Assembly (NCBI GenBank): GCA_020636445.1
Contig: JACJXV010000012.1
Location: forward strand, 1 to 64,000
Direction: 5' to 3'
Source: Lewinellaceae bacterium
Lineage (GTDB): Bacteria > Bacteroidota > Bacteroidia > Chitinophagales > Saprospiraceae
Length of the DNA stretch: 64,000 nt
Shown: in pieces, positions 1-8,590 of the stretch
Layout of the letters: each line of letters begins with the position of its first letter
Numbering within the stretch: the first letter of the stretch is position 1
The notes under the pieces: generated by a model
The model's database searches: none
What the model was told of the DNA's origin: nothing
The model's input: the letters and a program-made list of their open reading frames with translations, nothing else
Translations under genes and position numbers: made by a program

Positions 1-1008
1 CTGCGGGGTGAGTAACTCAACCAGAAGGTGAATGAGGTAGCCGAAGCTGGAATCTTCCTGGGGGGGTCTGCCAACTACCGAGAAATGCCAAATAGCATCT
101 TTGCGGTGGTAAACTCCTTCTACATCCATCACCGGGAAGTCGTGTGTTAAGCTGTAATACCCCAGGTGATCGCCAAAAGGGCCTTCGGGTTTTTTCTCTC
201 CCGGTCGAATGATCCCGGTAATGACAAAATCGGCATCGCCGGAAATCATCGCGCCATCTTGCCAGGCATAGCGGAAGCGCCGTCCACCCAGCATCCCGGC
301 AAACGTCATTTCGGATAAGCCTTCCGGAAGGGGCATGATCGCGGCAAAGGCATGTGCAGGAGGGCCACCCACAAAAACGGCGGCCCGGAATGGAAGTCCG
401 GCGGCATTGTAGGCCGTATGATGTACCCCAATGCCCCGGTGAAGCTGGTAGTGCATACCCACCTCTTTGTTCAATACGTACTCATTGCCACTTAGCTGAA
501 TGCGGTACATCCCCAGGTTAGATTGCATGGGGTTGCGGCTTCCAGGGGGCAGCGTCAGCACCTGAGGCATGGTAACAAAGGCTCCGCCATCCATTGGCCA
601 GGATTTTATCAGCGGCAGCTGATCAATGGTCGTTTGCTGATACGTGGAGGCCGGATTCCACGTTTTGCGCGGCAAAGCACTGATAGCTGTAAAAGGAGCC
701 CGCCAGTATCGGAAAGGCCGCCGCAGGGCATTGGTCGGATCGGCTTTAAGCTCGATGACCCGCTGCACATTTTCAATGGTATCCCGAAACAAGAATTCTG
801 TACGGGCAAAGGTCCCGTATATGTTGGAAACGGCCGGAAACTTACTTCCTTTTACCCGCTCAAAGTATATGGCAGGGCCCCCGGCATCGAAAATACGCCG
901 GTGTATTTCGGCCATTTCCAGGTTGGGGTCCACTTCGGTACGCACCCGCACCAGTTGGTTCGTTTTTTCCAGATCCTCTACACAGGCACGAAGGCTTCGG
1001 TAACTCAT
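1..1008 (-). CDS. UbiD-family decarboxylase (3' part outside window)
   Basis: The reverse strand is open from an ATG at 1008 to the window edge, giving 336 codons without a stop. The protein begins MSYRSLRACVEDLEKTNQLV. It carries the UbiD hallmarks, including a PEGPFGDHLGYYSL stretch (the Glu and His region that contacts prenylated FMN in the family) and a GDADFVITG segment. UbiD enzymes are prenyl-FMN-dependent decarboxylases acting in quinone synthesis or on aromatic acids. The substrate cannot be read from the sequence. A menaquinone-related role would fit an organism whose nearby complex III uses menaquinol, but that is inference. The start lies 5 bp after the stop of the upstream membrane-protein gene, so the two are probably co-transcribed. 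Confidence 0.88.
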   Translation of the reverse strand, partial: MSYRSLRACVEDLEKTNQLVRVRTEVDPNLEMAEIHRRIFDAGGPAIYFERVKGSKFPAVSNIYGTFARTEFLFRDTIENVQRVIELKADPTNALRRPFRYWRAPFTAISALPRKTWNPASTYQQTTIDQLPLIKSWPMDGGAFVTMPQVLTLPPGSRNPMQSNLGMYRIQLSGNEYVLNKEVGMHYQLHRGIGVHHTAYNAAGLPFRAAVFVGGPPAHAFAAIMPLPEGLSEMTFAGMLGGRRFRYAWQDGAMISGDADFVITGIIRPGEKKPEGPFGDHLGYYSLTHDFPVMDVEGVYHRKDAIWHFSVVGRPPQEDSSFGYLIHLLVELLTPQ

Positions 1009-1013
1009 AATTG

Positions 1014-2327
1014 TTAATCGTTGATTGAGGAAGTAACAGTTGAAGCGCCCGGAGGTTTTCCACTGGTTTCATAAATCAGTGCAATACTTAAAAATACAGG
1101 AACCATATAGAGGTAACTGAAGGGTACGTAAAAGAATCCGTAAAAAACGATTAGATACGCCTTGAGTGAAACCAATAAAAAGAAGCGCACCGATTGTATT
1201 TTAGGGCGTCGCCAAAAGTATCCACCGAGAATACCGAGGGCCGTCAGTGCACAGGCAAAAAGATGTACCTGACGCTGTAAGGCGAGCCGCTGCGCTATTT
1301 CGCCTGAGGCATAATCATAGAACCAGGCGCTGAAGCTCAGTCCGCGAAACAAGTGGGCAGGTTTTTCACCCGCCGCTTGCCAGGTTTGCGTTTGCCACTG
1401 GCCAATTGCCGTATCCCCATAATAGCGAAGACCATTGAGGATGATCTCCGGATCGCGCAGCAGGAAGGGGAATACGTACAGCAGGAGAACACCCAGTACC
1501 GCCCACAAGGCCGTTTGCAGGGCTGGCTTAAACCCCCGGTCTGCCCAAAGAATAAGGCCGTAAACGGGAAGCCAAAAAGTAAACGAATAGCGGGAGAGCA
1601 GGCATACTAAAATGCCAAGACCCATCAACCAGGGCCGGCGATTCCCAATGCTGAAGGCGAGAAAAAGATAAAAGGCAACCGGGGTAAGTTCCACGGCGTA
1701 TCCGAAAACATCGCGTTTCCAAACGAGAAAAGTAAAGAGAAACAGCAAGGGTAGGGCAGCCTTCACCGCCAGTTCCCCCAGTGGTAATTGCTGCCGATGC
1801 AAACGCCAGGTATATAAAGCGATAACAGCTACAAATAAAACATAAGCTGTCCAACGGTAATCAAGGGCTAACAGCTCTGAAAACACATAGGGTAACCACA
1901 TCAGGGGAAAGTAGGTAGGGAGTACCGTCCAGCCGGGAAATTCCATTGGAGCGTATATGGGTTGGCCACTTAGTAAGCGGCGGACATAAAGCTGCAGGGA
2001 GGGGACGATATCGGAATTTTGCGGATCAACAGGGTGGGCCTGAAACGTCTCCCAAAGGAAAGGTAACGCCAGGCAACTGAGGGTGCCGACAATCCCCCAG
2101 ACCAGGAAAAGATTACGTTGCCGGGTAAGCGATGATTTCCAGGGAGTTTCCTGCAGGGAAAATTGTCCTGGACCCAGGCCAATTGCTCCTGCTACAGTGA
2201 GGGAAGCTCCAATAAACCAGGCTACCGGGCTCCAATGTGGCCCCAGAGCATTCATCCACATGGTTTGCATTCCCAATTCCAGCAGGATGCCACCGCCAAA
2301 AAGTACCCAGGAAATAGTACGCTGCAT
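1014..2327 (-). CDS. Polytopic membrane protein, possibly GT-C/GT87-like glycosyltransferase
   Basis: This 437-residue protein has roughly ten hydrophobic segments spread over its whole length, with short polar loops. The first loop after the second or third helix contains an acidic stretch (QNSDIVPSLQLYVRRLLSGQ), reminiscent of the first periplasmic loop of GT-C fold glycosyltransferases of the DUF2029/GT87 type. No catalytic motif is firmly identified. It ends 5 bp upstream of the UbiD-family gene on the same strand, so the two likely form an operon. The ATG at 2327 is followed at once by a membrane segment. The membrane location is well supported; the enzyme class is a weak guess. Confidence 0.7.
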   Translation of the reverse strand: MQRTISWVLFGGGILLELGMQTMWMNALGPHWSPVAWFIGASLTVAGAIGLGPGQFSLQETPWKSSLTRQRNLFLVWGIVGTLSCLALPFLWETFQAHPVDPQNSDIVPSLQLYVRRLLSGQPIYAPMEFPGWTVLPTYFPLMWLPYVFSELLALDYRWTAYVLFVAVIALYTWRLHRQQLPLGELAVKAALPLLFLFTFLVWKRDVFGYAVELTPVAFYLFLAFSIGNRRPWLMGLGILVCLLSRYSFTFWLPVYGLILWADRGFKPALQTALWAVLGVLLLYVFPFLLRDPEIILNGLRYYGDTAIGQWQTQTWQAAGEKPAHLFRGLSFSAWFYDYASGEIAQRLALQRQVHLFACALTALGILGGYFWRRPKIQSVRFFLLVSLKAYLIVFYGFFYVPFSYLYMVPVFLSIALIYETSGKPPGASTVTSSIND

Positions 2328-2519
2328 TACGGGTGATTTAGAATGGCAAAATACAGAAAAGGTGGATAATCCCGCTGACCTACCGCTGACACCGGCTGAA
2401 AAGGTAGAAAAATGAAAGCGGGAAATGCGTGCTTAGGTTTCGCTGAGGGGGCGATTGCCCTGGAAGGAAGAAAACCTTATCTTGACGAGGTTGTTGACAT
2501 AAAAGTAAAATAAACAGGT

Positions 2520-3047
2520 GTGCTGAGTTTACTCTTCGTGTTGTCATCCTTGCTTCCGGCCACCTGGCCAGTTGTTCAAGGTATTTCCTCCCCGCCGCCA
2601 CATGCGATCTACCTGGGCGTTGTAGAAATCAGCCATCGGAACAATTTACGGACGGCTACGGCCACGATAAAAATTTTTGCTGATGACTTACAAAGTGCCC
2701 TGCGCAGTGCCTACCCGGAAACGTTTAAGGTAGGACCGCTGGAGAAATTGCCGGAACAGAATTTTGGACTAGTCAGCACCTATTTTGCCGACCATCTGCG
2801 GCTTAGCCCGGTAGGGGGTAAACCTTGGTGGGTGCAACTCCAAAAGATTACCCCTCAGAATGATCTTTTTATTGTGACAATAGCTATCCGCTGCCCCGCG
2901 CAATGGCCGCGGCTGCGCGTCAAGGCCGACTTCCTGATGGAGCTTTTTCCGGACCAGTCCAATGTTCTGAGTATTGATAATCAGGGAGATAAACGATATC
3001 TTCGTTTTACCAAAGATCAACCTGCCCAGCAAATTAATTGGGAATAG
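2520..3047 (+). CDS. DUF6702-family exported protein
   Basis: This 175-residue protein starts at a GTG codon, since no ATG lies between the preceding stop and the hydrophobic signal-like N-terminus (LSLLFVLSSLLPATW). The mature part opens with HAIYLGVVEISHRNNLRTAT and KIFADDLQSALRS, which I recognise as the DUF6702 pattern common in Bacteroidota. Members are small secreted or periplasmic beta-rich proteins of unknown function. It is divergent from the membrane-protein gene at 2327 and is followed 53 bp later by the esterase gene on the same strand, so it may be cotranscribed with it. Confidence 0.72.
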   Translation: MLSLLFVLSSLLPATWPVVQGISSPPPHAIYLGVVEISHRNNLRTATATIKIFADDLQSALRSAYPETFKVGPLEKLPEQNFGLVSTYFADHLRLSPVGGKPWWVQLQKITPQNDLFIVTIAIRCPAQWPRLRVKADFLMELFPDQSNVLSIDNQGDKRYLRFTKDQPAQQINWE

Positions 3048-3100
3048 CGCTGCTGCAATTCTTTTCGTAAATATGTAGGGTCATTAAACTGTGCACGTAT

Positions 3101-4282
3101 ATGAGGATACGAGTCAAAACCCTCTTGCAATATCTTTACTGCCTGGGCATCTTGTGCTTTTCGGGTGGTATTTTTTATGGGCAACCCACCGACTCCTTAT
3201 CGACAAAACTAATCGTGACCTTTGAGGTCGTTGCACCATCGCTGCCTTCCAATACGTCGGTATATATCACCGGAGGGCATCCTGCGCTGGGCAACTGGAA
3301 TCCCGGGGCCGTTCCCATGTTGATGCAGGAAGGTTACCGCTGGCAAAAAGTAATCGAACTTGAACAGCCACAATCCCTGGAATACAAGTACACGTTGGGG
3401 AGTTGGGCACGAGAAGGCGCTGGTGCAGATGGCAGGCCCCTGGGCAATTTGATCGCCCGGATTACCCGCGACACCTTGATTTCGGATACGATTCGCTTCT
3501 GGACCCAGGAGCAGAAACCTCCGCCAGTGCAAGGTCAGGTGACGGGCATCGTACGGTATCTCCGGCAACTCAAAGGAACTGGATTGCGCGACCGCGATGT
3601 CATCATTTGGCTGCCGCCGGGGTACGAGCAGGACCGCGGGAAACGGTATCCCGTCCTTTATATGCATGATGGACAGAATGTTTTTGATCCGGCAACCAGT
3701 TCTTTCGGCATCGATTGGCAAATCGATGAACACAGTGATAGCCTGATCCGGAATGGGGTTATCCCTCCGATGATTGTAGTCGGTATTTACAACACCCCCG
3801 ACCGCTCCGCCGAGTATGCGCCCGGCGAAAAGGGAACTGCCTATATGCAGTGGGTGGTAAATGAACTTAAACCCCTGATTGATTCCGATTTTCGCACTAA
3901 AAAAGATCGCCGCCACACCTGGGTAGGCGGATCTTCTGCGGGCGGATTAATTTCCTTTATGCTGGCCTGGGAATATCCCGACGTATTTGGGGGTGCCATC
4001 TGTATGTCGCCGGCCTTTAAAATCGCCTCCATCGATTACGTTACGCCAGTACTGGAAAAAGCACGTCCCCCTCATCTGCGATTGTATATCGATAATGGAG
4101 GTATTGGCCTGGAAGAGCGCCTGCAGCCCGGAGTCGATGCCATGCTCGAAGCCCTGCAAACCAAGGGTTACCGATCCCCCAAGGAATATTGGTATGTCAA
4201 GGATTCCAATGCCCAGCACCAGGAAGCCGCCTGGGCCAAACGGTTTCCGCAAGCCCTGGTGTGGTTATTAACGGGTGGGTAA
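3101..4282 (+). CDS. Secreted alpha/beta-hydrolase esterase with N-terminal CBM20-like domain
   Basis: This 393-residue protein has a signal peptide (hydrophobic residues about 12-28), then a starch-binding (CBM20-like) domain at about 35-135 with the typical LPSNTSVYITGGHPALGNWN strand and aromatic positions. An esterase D/enterochelin-esterase-like domain follows at about 150-393. The nucleophile elbow is GGSSAGG and the likely catalytic His is in AQHQEAAW near the C-terminus. Proteins of this layout hydrolyse esters, including siderophore esters or acetylated glycans; the substrate is not evident here. The last 20 or so coding bases are echoed twice downstream between palindromes (see repeat entry). 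Confidence 0.82.
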   Translation: MRIRVKTLLQYLYCLGILCFSGGIFYGQPTDSLSTKLIVTFEVVAPSLPSNTSVYITGGHPALGNWNPGAVPMLMQEGYRWQKVIELEQPQSLEYKYTLGSWAREGAGADGRPLGNLIARITRDTLISDTIRFWTQEQKPPPVQGQVTGIVRYLRQLKGTGLRDRDVIIWLPPGYEQDRGKRYPVLYMHDGQNVFDPATSSFGIDWQIDEHSDSLIRNGVIPPMIVVGIYNTPDRSAEYAPGEKGTAYMQWVVNELKPLIDSDFRTKKDRRHTWVGGSSAGGLISFMLAWEYPDVFGGAICMSPAFKIASIDYVTPVLEKARPPHLRLYIDNGGIGLEERLQPGVDAMLEALQTKGYRSPKEYWYVKDSNAQHQEAAWAKRFPQALVWLLTGG

Positions 4283-4385
4283 TAAAATGTAGAGACGTCT
4301 CATGAGATGTCTGGTGTGGTTATTAAACGGCGGGTAGAGACATCTCACGAGATGTCTCTACTGGTGTGGTTATTAAACGGTCAAC
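4256..4385. repeat. Duplicated gene tail interleaved with two GAGAC/GTCTC palindromes
   Basis: The 3' end of the esterase gene (ctggtgtggttattaa plus a few bases) occurs at 4256-4278 and again, with an extra A, at 4311-4334 and 4361-4381. Between the copies sit two palindromes. One at 4293-4312 is a 20-nt palindrome with one G/T pair. The other at 4334-4361 has 13-bp perfect arms and a 2-nt centre. The arrangement looks like a palindromic intergenic element that duplicated together with its flank. Either hairpin could also stop transcription from the two convergent genes. Confidence 0.8.
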
Positions 4386-4396
4386 AATGAATGGGG

Positions 4397-5698
4397 TCAG
4401 GATTTAAACAAATCGATCAGCCCCTGGCAGGTTACCAAAATGCCTGTTTCCAGTGATTTTTCCGGTGCAGGATAGTAGAAAGGTGAATGTAAACCCGGAA
4501 GATCCTGTTTTTGCAGTCGTTCATCGGGTACGGTCCCCAACCAGTAGAGCACCGTGGGTACCTGATGTTTCGTTTGCCCGTAGCGGGAAAAGTCTTCGGC
4601 GACCATTTGCACTTCGGCGTCGATAACATTGGCGGCACCGATGGCTTTGGCTGCGGAAGCCGACAGACGATCGACCAAATCAGGATTGTTGTAGTTGGCA
4701 GGCGTGAAGCCCTCCGGAATAATAACCTCCGGCATTTTGTCTTCCGGCAGGCCGGCAGCAATAGCGATGCCGCGGCAAACTTCTTTAATACGCCGGTGAA
4801 CCATGTCCCGGACTTCCTGCTTGAAGGTGCGTACCGTAAGCTGGAGGGTAACCTCATCGGGGATAATATTGTGTTTGGTACCACCCTTGATAGCGCCTAC
4901 TGTAATCACGGCCGATTCAATAGGTTTGAGGTTGCGGCTGACAATCGTCTGCAGGTCCATGATGATCATACTGGAAATAACGACCGGATCGATCGACATA
5001 TGGGGGCTGGCGCCGTGGGCTCCAATGCCAAAAACCTTGATGTCAATGCTTTCTGAATTGGCCATGGTAAAGCCTTTGCCAAACCCCACCTGTCCAGCAG
5101 GAATCGTAGGACTGCAATGGAGGCCGACGCCATATTTCGGAACACCAAAGCGCTCGTACAAGCCGGCATCGAGCATAAGCTTGGAGCCAGCGCCAATTTC
5201 TTCAGCAGGCTGGCCGATCAGCATCAAGGTTCCTTTCCACTGATCTTTCATGCGGACCATCGCGCGGGCCGTCCCCAGCCAGGTAGTCATGTGCATGTCG
5301 TGGCCGCAGGAGTGCATCACGCCTGTCTGGCTGCCATTTTGCTCGATCATTTTTTGACTGGCATAGTCGAGTCCCGTTTTTTCAATCATTGGCAGCGCAT
5401 CCATATCGGTGCGGTAGAGGATGGTAGGGCCTTCGCCATTTTTATAGATGCCCACAATGCCATACCCGCCAACCTGTTCGGTGACGGTGAAGCCGATGCT
5501 GCGCAACTCCCTGGCTAGTTTGGCGGAAGTTTCCTTTTCTTCCAGGGATACTTCCGGCGATTGATGCAATTGCTTATAGAAACCCAGCAAATAGCTCAAG
5601 TCTTCTTTAATGAGCTCAGGGCGAACCACCGGAGGTTCCGGGGTGGCACCTGCAAAAAAGAAGGGTAGTAAGCAGCAGATAGTCAAGAGTGTTCGCAT
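4397..5698 (-). CDS. M20-family metal-dependent amidohydrolase (N-acyl amino acid hydrolase)
   Basis: This is a 433-residue protein when started at the ATG at 5698, which opens a clear signal peptide (MRTLLTICCLLPFFFAGA). An upstream in-frame ATG at 5761 would bury that signal behind 21 extra residues and is less likely. M20D motifs are intact: RTDMDALP near residue 97, HSCGHDMHM (C131, H133 metal ligands), GQPAEEIGAG (catalytic Glu pair), HCSPTIPAG and a C-terminal VAEDFSRY. Relatives hydrolyse N-acyl amino acids, hippurate or auxin conjugates. Here the enzyme is probably exported to the periplasm. It converges on the esterase gene across the palindromic repeats. Confidence 0.88.
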   Translation of the reverse strand: MRTLLTICCLLPFFFAGATPEPPVVRPELIKEDLSYLLGFYKQLHQSPEVSLEEKETSAKLARELRSIGFTVTEQVGGYGIVGIYKNGEGPTILYRTDMDALPMIEKTGLDYASQKMIEQNGSQTGVMHSCGHDMHMTTWLGTARAMVRMKDQWKGTLMLIGQPAEEIGAGSKLMLDAGLYERFGVPKYGVGLHCSPTIPAGQVGFGKGFTMANSESIDIKVFGIGAHGASPHMSIDPVVISSMIIMDLQTIVSRNLKPIESAVITVGAIKGGTKHNIIPDEVTLQLTVRTFKQEVRDMVHRRIKEVCRGIAIAAGLPEDKMPEVIIPEGFTPANYNNPDLVDRLSASAAKAIGAANVIDAEVQMVAEDFSRYGQTKHQVPTVLYWLGTVPDERLQKQDLPGLHSPFYYPAPEKSLETGILVTCQGLIDLFKS

Positions 5699-5851
5699 AC
5701 CTGTATTTTTTTGGCGTTGGGCAAGTTTACGAAAAAGCTGGCGATAATTAGGTAGCAGCAATAGGAAATCCGCACTATTCCCAGGCAGACTTTGGGGTGT
5801 CGGAAGAAAGCTGGCTCAGCCGGTTAGTAAGTAAAACCGGGGAGGTTGTCA

Positions 5852-5881
5852 TTTGAAAACGCCTTTTTTTCCTTAGCTTTG
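5852..5881 (+). promoter_or_regulatory. Bacteroidota-type promoter of thyA
   Basis: A TTTG at 5852-5855 and a TAGCTTTG at 5874-5881 are separated by 18 bp, matching the phylum's -33/-7 promoter consensus. A transcript would begin near 5885, leaving about 26 nt before the thyA ATG. Confidence 0.7.
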
Positions 5882-5910
5882 ACCGCAAGCAACAAACAGG
5901 AACTAGGCAC

Positions 5911-6816
5911 ATGCAACAATACCACGATCTTTTGCACCATATCATCCAAACGGGGGTTCGCAAAAGTGATCGCACAGGTACCGGTACGATTAGTGTCTTT
6001 GGCTACCAGATGCGTTTTGACCTGGCAGCAGGTTTTCCCTTGCTCACGACCAAGAAAGTATCCTTCAAGTTGATCCTGCATGAACTGCTGTGGTTCCTGC
6101 AAGGAGATACTAATATCCGCTATCTGGTTCAGCATAACGTGGGCATCTGGAATGAGTGGCCTTTCCAATATTGGTTGCAACAACAAGGGCTCGAAGAGCA
6201 GTTTCCGAAATACACAGAAGCCTGGAAAGCCAAATTGCAGGAATTTGTTACCCGCATTGCTGCTGATGAGGCCTTTGCTGCTCAATGGGGCGAACTCGGA
6301 CCCGTTTACGGCCGGCAGTGGCGCAATTTTGAAGGAATTGACCAAATTACACAGGTGGTAGAGGATATCCGAAACAACCCTGATTCCCGCCGCCTGATTG
6401 TTTCAGCCTGGAACCCCCGGGATATTCCCGTAATGACAAAAAGTGGGCTGCCGCCCTGCCATACCCTCTTTCAGTTTTATGTGGCCGAGGGGCGTCTTTC
6501 CTGCCAACTGTACCAGCGGTCGGCCGACGTTTTCCTGGGTGTACCTTTTAATATAGCTTCCTACGCCTTATTGACCTTGATGGTAGCCCAGGTAACCGGG
6601 CTGCAGCCAGGAGAGTTTGTGCATACCTTTGGCGATGCCCATTTATACCTCAATCACCTGGATCAGGCTAATTTGCAACTGAGCCGCGATTTCCGGCCGT
6701 TACCGAAGCTTTATATTAATCCGGAGATAAAGGATATCTTCGGGTTTTCGTTCGCAGACTTTACGCTGGAAGGGTATGATCCCCATCCGGCAATCCGGGC
6801 AGCTGTTTCGGTGTAA
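5911..6816 (+). CDS. thyA: Thymidylate synthase
   Basis: This 301-residue protein makes dTMP from dUMP with methylene-tetrahydrofolate. Family signatures are complete: the RTGTGT phosphate-binding loop near residue 21, the [14 protein letters not shown] helix, the catalytic Cys183 in [12 protein letters not shown], the [19 protein letters not shown] dUMP site, and [12 protein letters not shown]. It is longer than the 264-residue enterobacterial enzyme because of an extra segment of about 40-50 residues (roughly 85-130) in the small domain, as in Lactobacillus-type enzymes. The C-terminus is AAVSV. No dihydrofolate reductase gene follows, unlike the common thyA-folA pair. Confidence 0.97.
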   Translation: MQQYHDLLHHIIQTGVRKSDRTGTGTISVFGYQMRFDLAAGFPLLTTKKVSFKLILHELLWFLQGDTNIRYLVQHNVGIWNEWPFQYWLQQQGLEEQFPKYTEAWKAKLQEFVTRIAADEAFAAQWGELGPVYGRQWRNFEGIDQITQVVEDIRNNPDSRRLIVSAWNPRDIPVMTKSGLPPCHTLFQFYVAEGRLSCQLYQRSADVFLGVPFNIASYALLTLMVAQVTGLQPGEFVHTFGDAHLYLNHLDQANLQLSRDFRPLPKLYINPEIKDIFGFSFADFTLEGYDPHPAIRAAVSV

Positions 6817-7003
6817 AGGAGCTGACTTTATAAAATTGTGCCGTAGGTGACTTTTTTAGTAGGCTTGCTTGTAAACGCAGAACGAGCCAAATACAAGAAG
6901 GAATCACCGCTCGATAGACAAATAAACAGGAAGGGGACAAGCATGATGATTTGTTCATGTAATTTAGACTCTATCTAAATAGTTGCGGCTTTTTCAATTT
7001 TAC

Positions 7004-7034
7004 TGTTAAAAAAATAGGGCGAATCATATATTTG
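7004..7034 (+). promoter_or_regulatory. Probable main promoter of the act/cox locus
   Basis: TATATTTG at 7027-7034 is a full match to the -7 consensus. A weak -33 (TGTT, 7004-7007) lies 19 bp upstream. Transcription would begin near 7038, about 60 nt before the chosen actA start. The 6817-7003 stretch upstream shows no gene. Confidence 0.55.
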
Positions 7035-7098
7035 CGCTGACATAAAAATGACACTTCGTATATCGATGATAAGCAAAGTATTCACAAACGAGAATAAG

Positions 7099-8535
7099 AT
7101 GGTATTCAAGTCATTGACTAGCCGAGTACTTTTAGTCCTGGCGCTCGCCTGCACAACGGTGATTCTTACCGCCCAAGATGCCGCAGCACCCGCGGCTGGA
7201 GCGGACATCGAAGCGGGTAAAACCCTCTTCAAAAACCAGTGTGGTTCTTGTCACAACAAGAACATGAAGGACAAAATGACGGGTCCGGCGCTGGGTGGTG
7301 CTGAAGAACGTTGGGCGGCTTATCCCCGGGAAGATCTGTATTCCTGGATTCGCAATTCCCAGGCCATGATTACGGCAGGGCACCCACGGGCAACCGAATT
7401 GTGGAATGAGTGGAAGCCTACGGTCATGACCAGCTTCACGGCACTGACCGATCAGGAAATCGAAAACATGTTGGCGTATATCAATGATGTGTACGTCAAT
7501 GGCGCTGGCGGGGCGGTGGCACAAGTACCCGGTGAGGTAAAGGATCCTGCCCCCAAGCAGGACAACACCATGTTGTTCATTCTGCTGGCGGTAATTCTGG
7601 GTATTCTGGCGGTGGTGTTGGCACGCGTTCTTTCTAACCTCAACTATATGTTGCAGGTGAAGGATGGCAATGCTCCGGCACAGCGGAAAACCCTGGTCGA
7701 TATCCTGACCAGCAAGGGTGTGGTTGCTTTTGTGGTATTCGCCCTGGTCGTTTTGGGTGGCTATACTACAGTAAACAATGCGATCAGCCTCGGACGTCAG
7801 CAAGGGTATAATCCCGAGCAGCCTATTAAGTTCTCCCACGTTACGCACGCTGGCCTGCACAAGATTGATTGTCAGTATTGCCACGATGGTGCTCGCCGGA
7901 GTAAGCATTCGGTGATTCCGGCGGCGAATACCTGTATGAATTGCCACCGGGCAATCAAAGTAGGTTCGAAGTACGGCACGGGTGAACTCACTAAGATTTT
8001 CGCCTCTATTGGGTATGACCCCAGCGCTGATGCCTATATCGAAAATTACGAAAACCTCAGCGACGCAGAAATCGAGAAGATTTACAAGAAGTGGATTTCG
8101 GATACCTATATTCAGGAAAAGGGAACGCTGGACCGCGATGGCGAGCAATTGCTGGCTGACCAGTGGGATGGCATTGTTGCTTCTCTTACCGACCCCAAAG
8201 GCGGTGATGATAAAATTCAAGGCCCTATTGAGTGGGTAAAAATTCATAACCTCCCTGACCACGCTTATTTCAACCACGCACAGCACGTAAGTGTCGGCAA
8301 GGTTGAATGCCAAACGTGCCATGGCCCGGTCCAGGAAATGGAAGTCGTTCAGCAGTACTCTCCATTGTCGATGGGATGGTGTATTAACTGTCACCGCAAG
8401 ACGGAAGTAAAATTCGCCGACAACGACTATTACAAATCGTATGTCCGTTATCACGAGCAGATGGCTAAAGGCGAGCGCGACAAGGTTACGGTCGAAGAGA
8501 TCGGTGGCCTGGAGTGCCAAAAATGCCATTATTAA
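7099..8535 (+). CDS. actA: Alternative complex III subunit ActA, hexaheme cytochrome c
   Basis: This is a 478-residue protein from the ATG at 7099, which opens a proper signal sequence. An in-frame ATG at 7048 lies too close to the predicted transcript start. Six CxxCH heme sites are present: CGSCH (48-52) in an N-terminal cytochrome c domain, then CQYCH (258), CMNCH (279), CQTCH (404), CINCH (428) and CQKCH (473). Two membrane helices (about 158-180 and 205-225) separate the N-terminal monoheme domain from the pentaheme part. ActA is the electron wire of the menaquinol:cytochrome c oxidoreductase, facing the periplasm. It is the first gene of the act cluster. Confidence 0.93.
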   Translation: MVFKSLTSRVLLVLALACTTVILTAQDAAAPAAGADIEAGKTLFKNQCGSCHNKNMKDKMTGPALGGAEERWAAYPREDLYSWIRNSQAMITAGHPRATELWNEWKPTVMTSFTALTDQEIENMLAYINDVYVNGAGGAVAQVPGEVKDPAPKQDNTMLFILLAVILGILAVVLARVLSNLNYMLQVKDGNAPAQRKTLVDILTSKGVVAFVVFALVVLGGYTTVNNAISLGRQQGYNPEQPIKFSHVTHAGLHKIDCQYCHDGARRSKHSVIPAANTCMNCHRAIKVGSKYGTGELTKIFASIGYDPSADAYIENYENLSDAEIEKIYKKWISDTYIQEKGTLDRDGEQLLADQWDGIVASLTDPKGGDDKIQGPIEWVKIHNLPDHAYFNHAQHVSVGKVECQTCHGPVQEMEVVQQYSPLSMGWCINCHRKTEVKFADNDYYKSYVRYHEQMAKGERDKVTVEEIGGLECQKCHY

Positions 8536-8590
8536 TCATTGCGTGGCAACGAGCGAATCCAATTGACAACCCTCTTACGCTTTCAATAAG

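Noticed and set aside
7048..7098. Upstream actA start at 7048
   Set aside because: It would put 17 residues before a normal signal peptide and lies only about 10 nt from the predicted transcript start.
7132..8529. Long minus-strand open frame opposite actA
   Set aside because: It mirrors a strongly supported multiheme gene, has no recognisable domain, and results from codon bias of the real frame.
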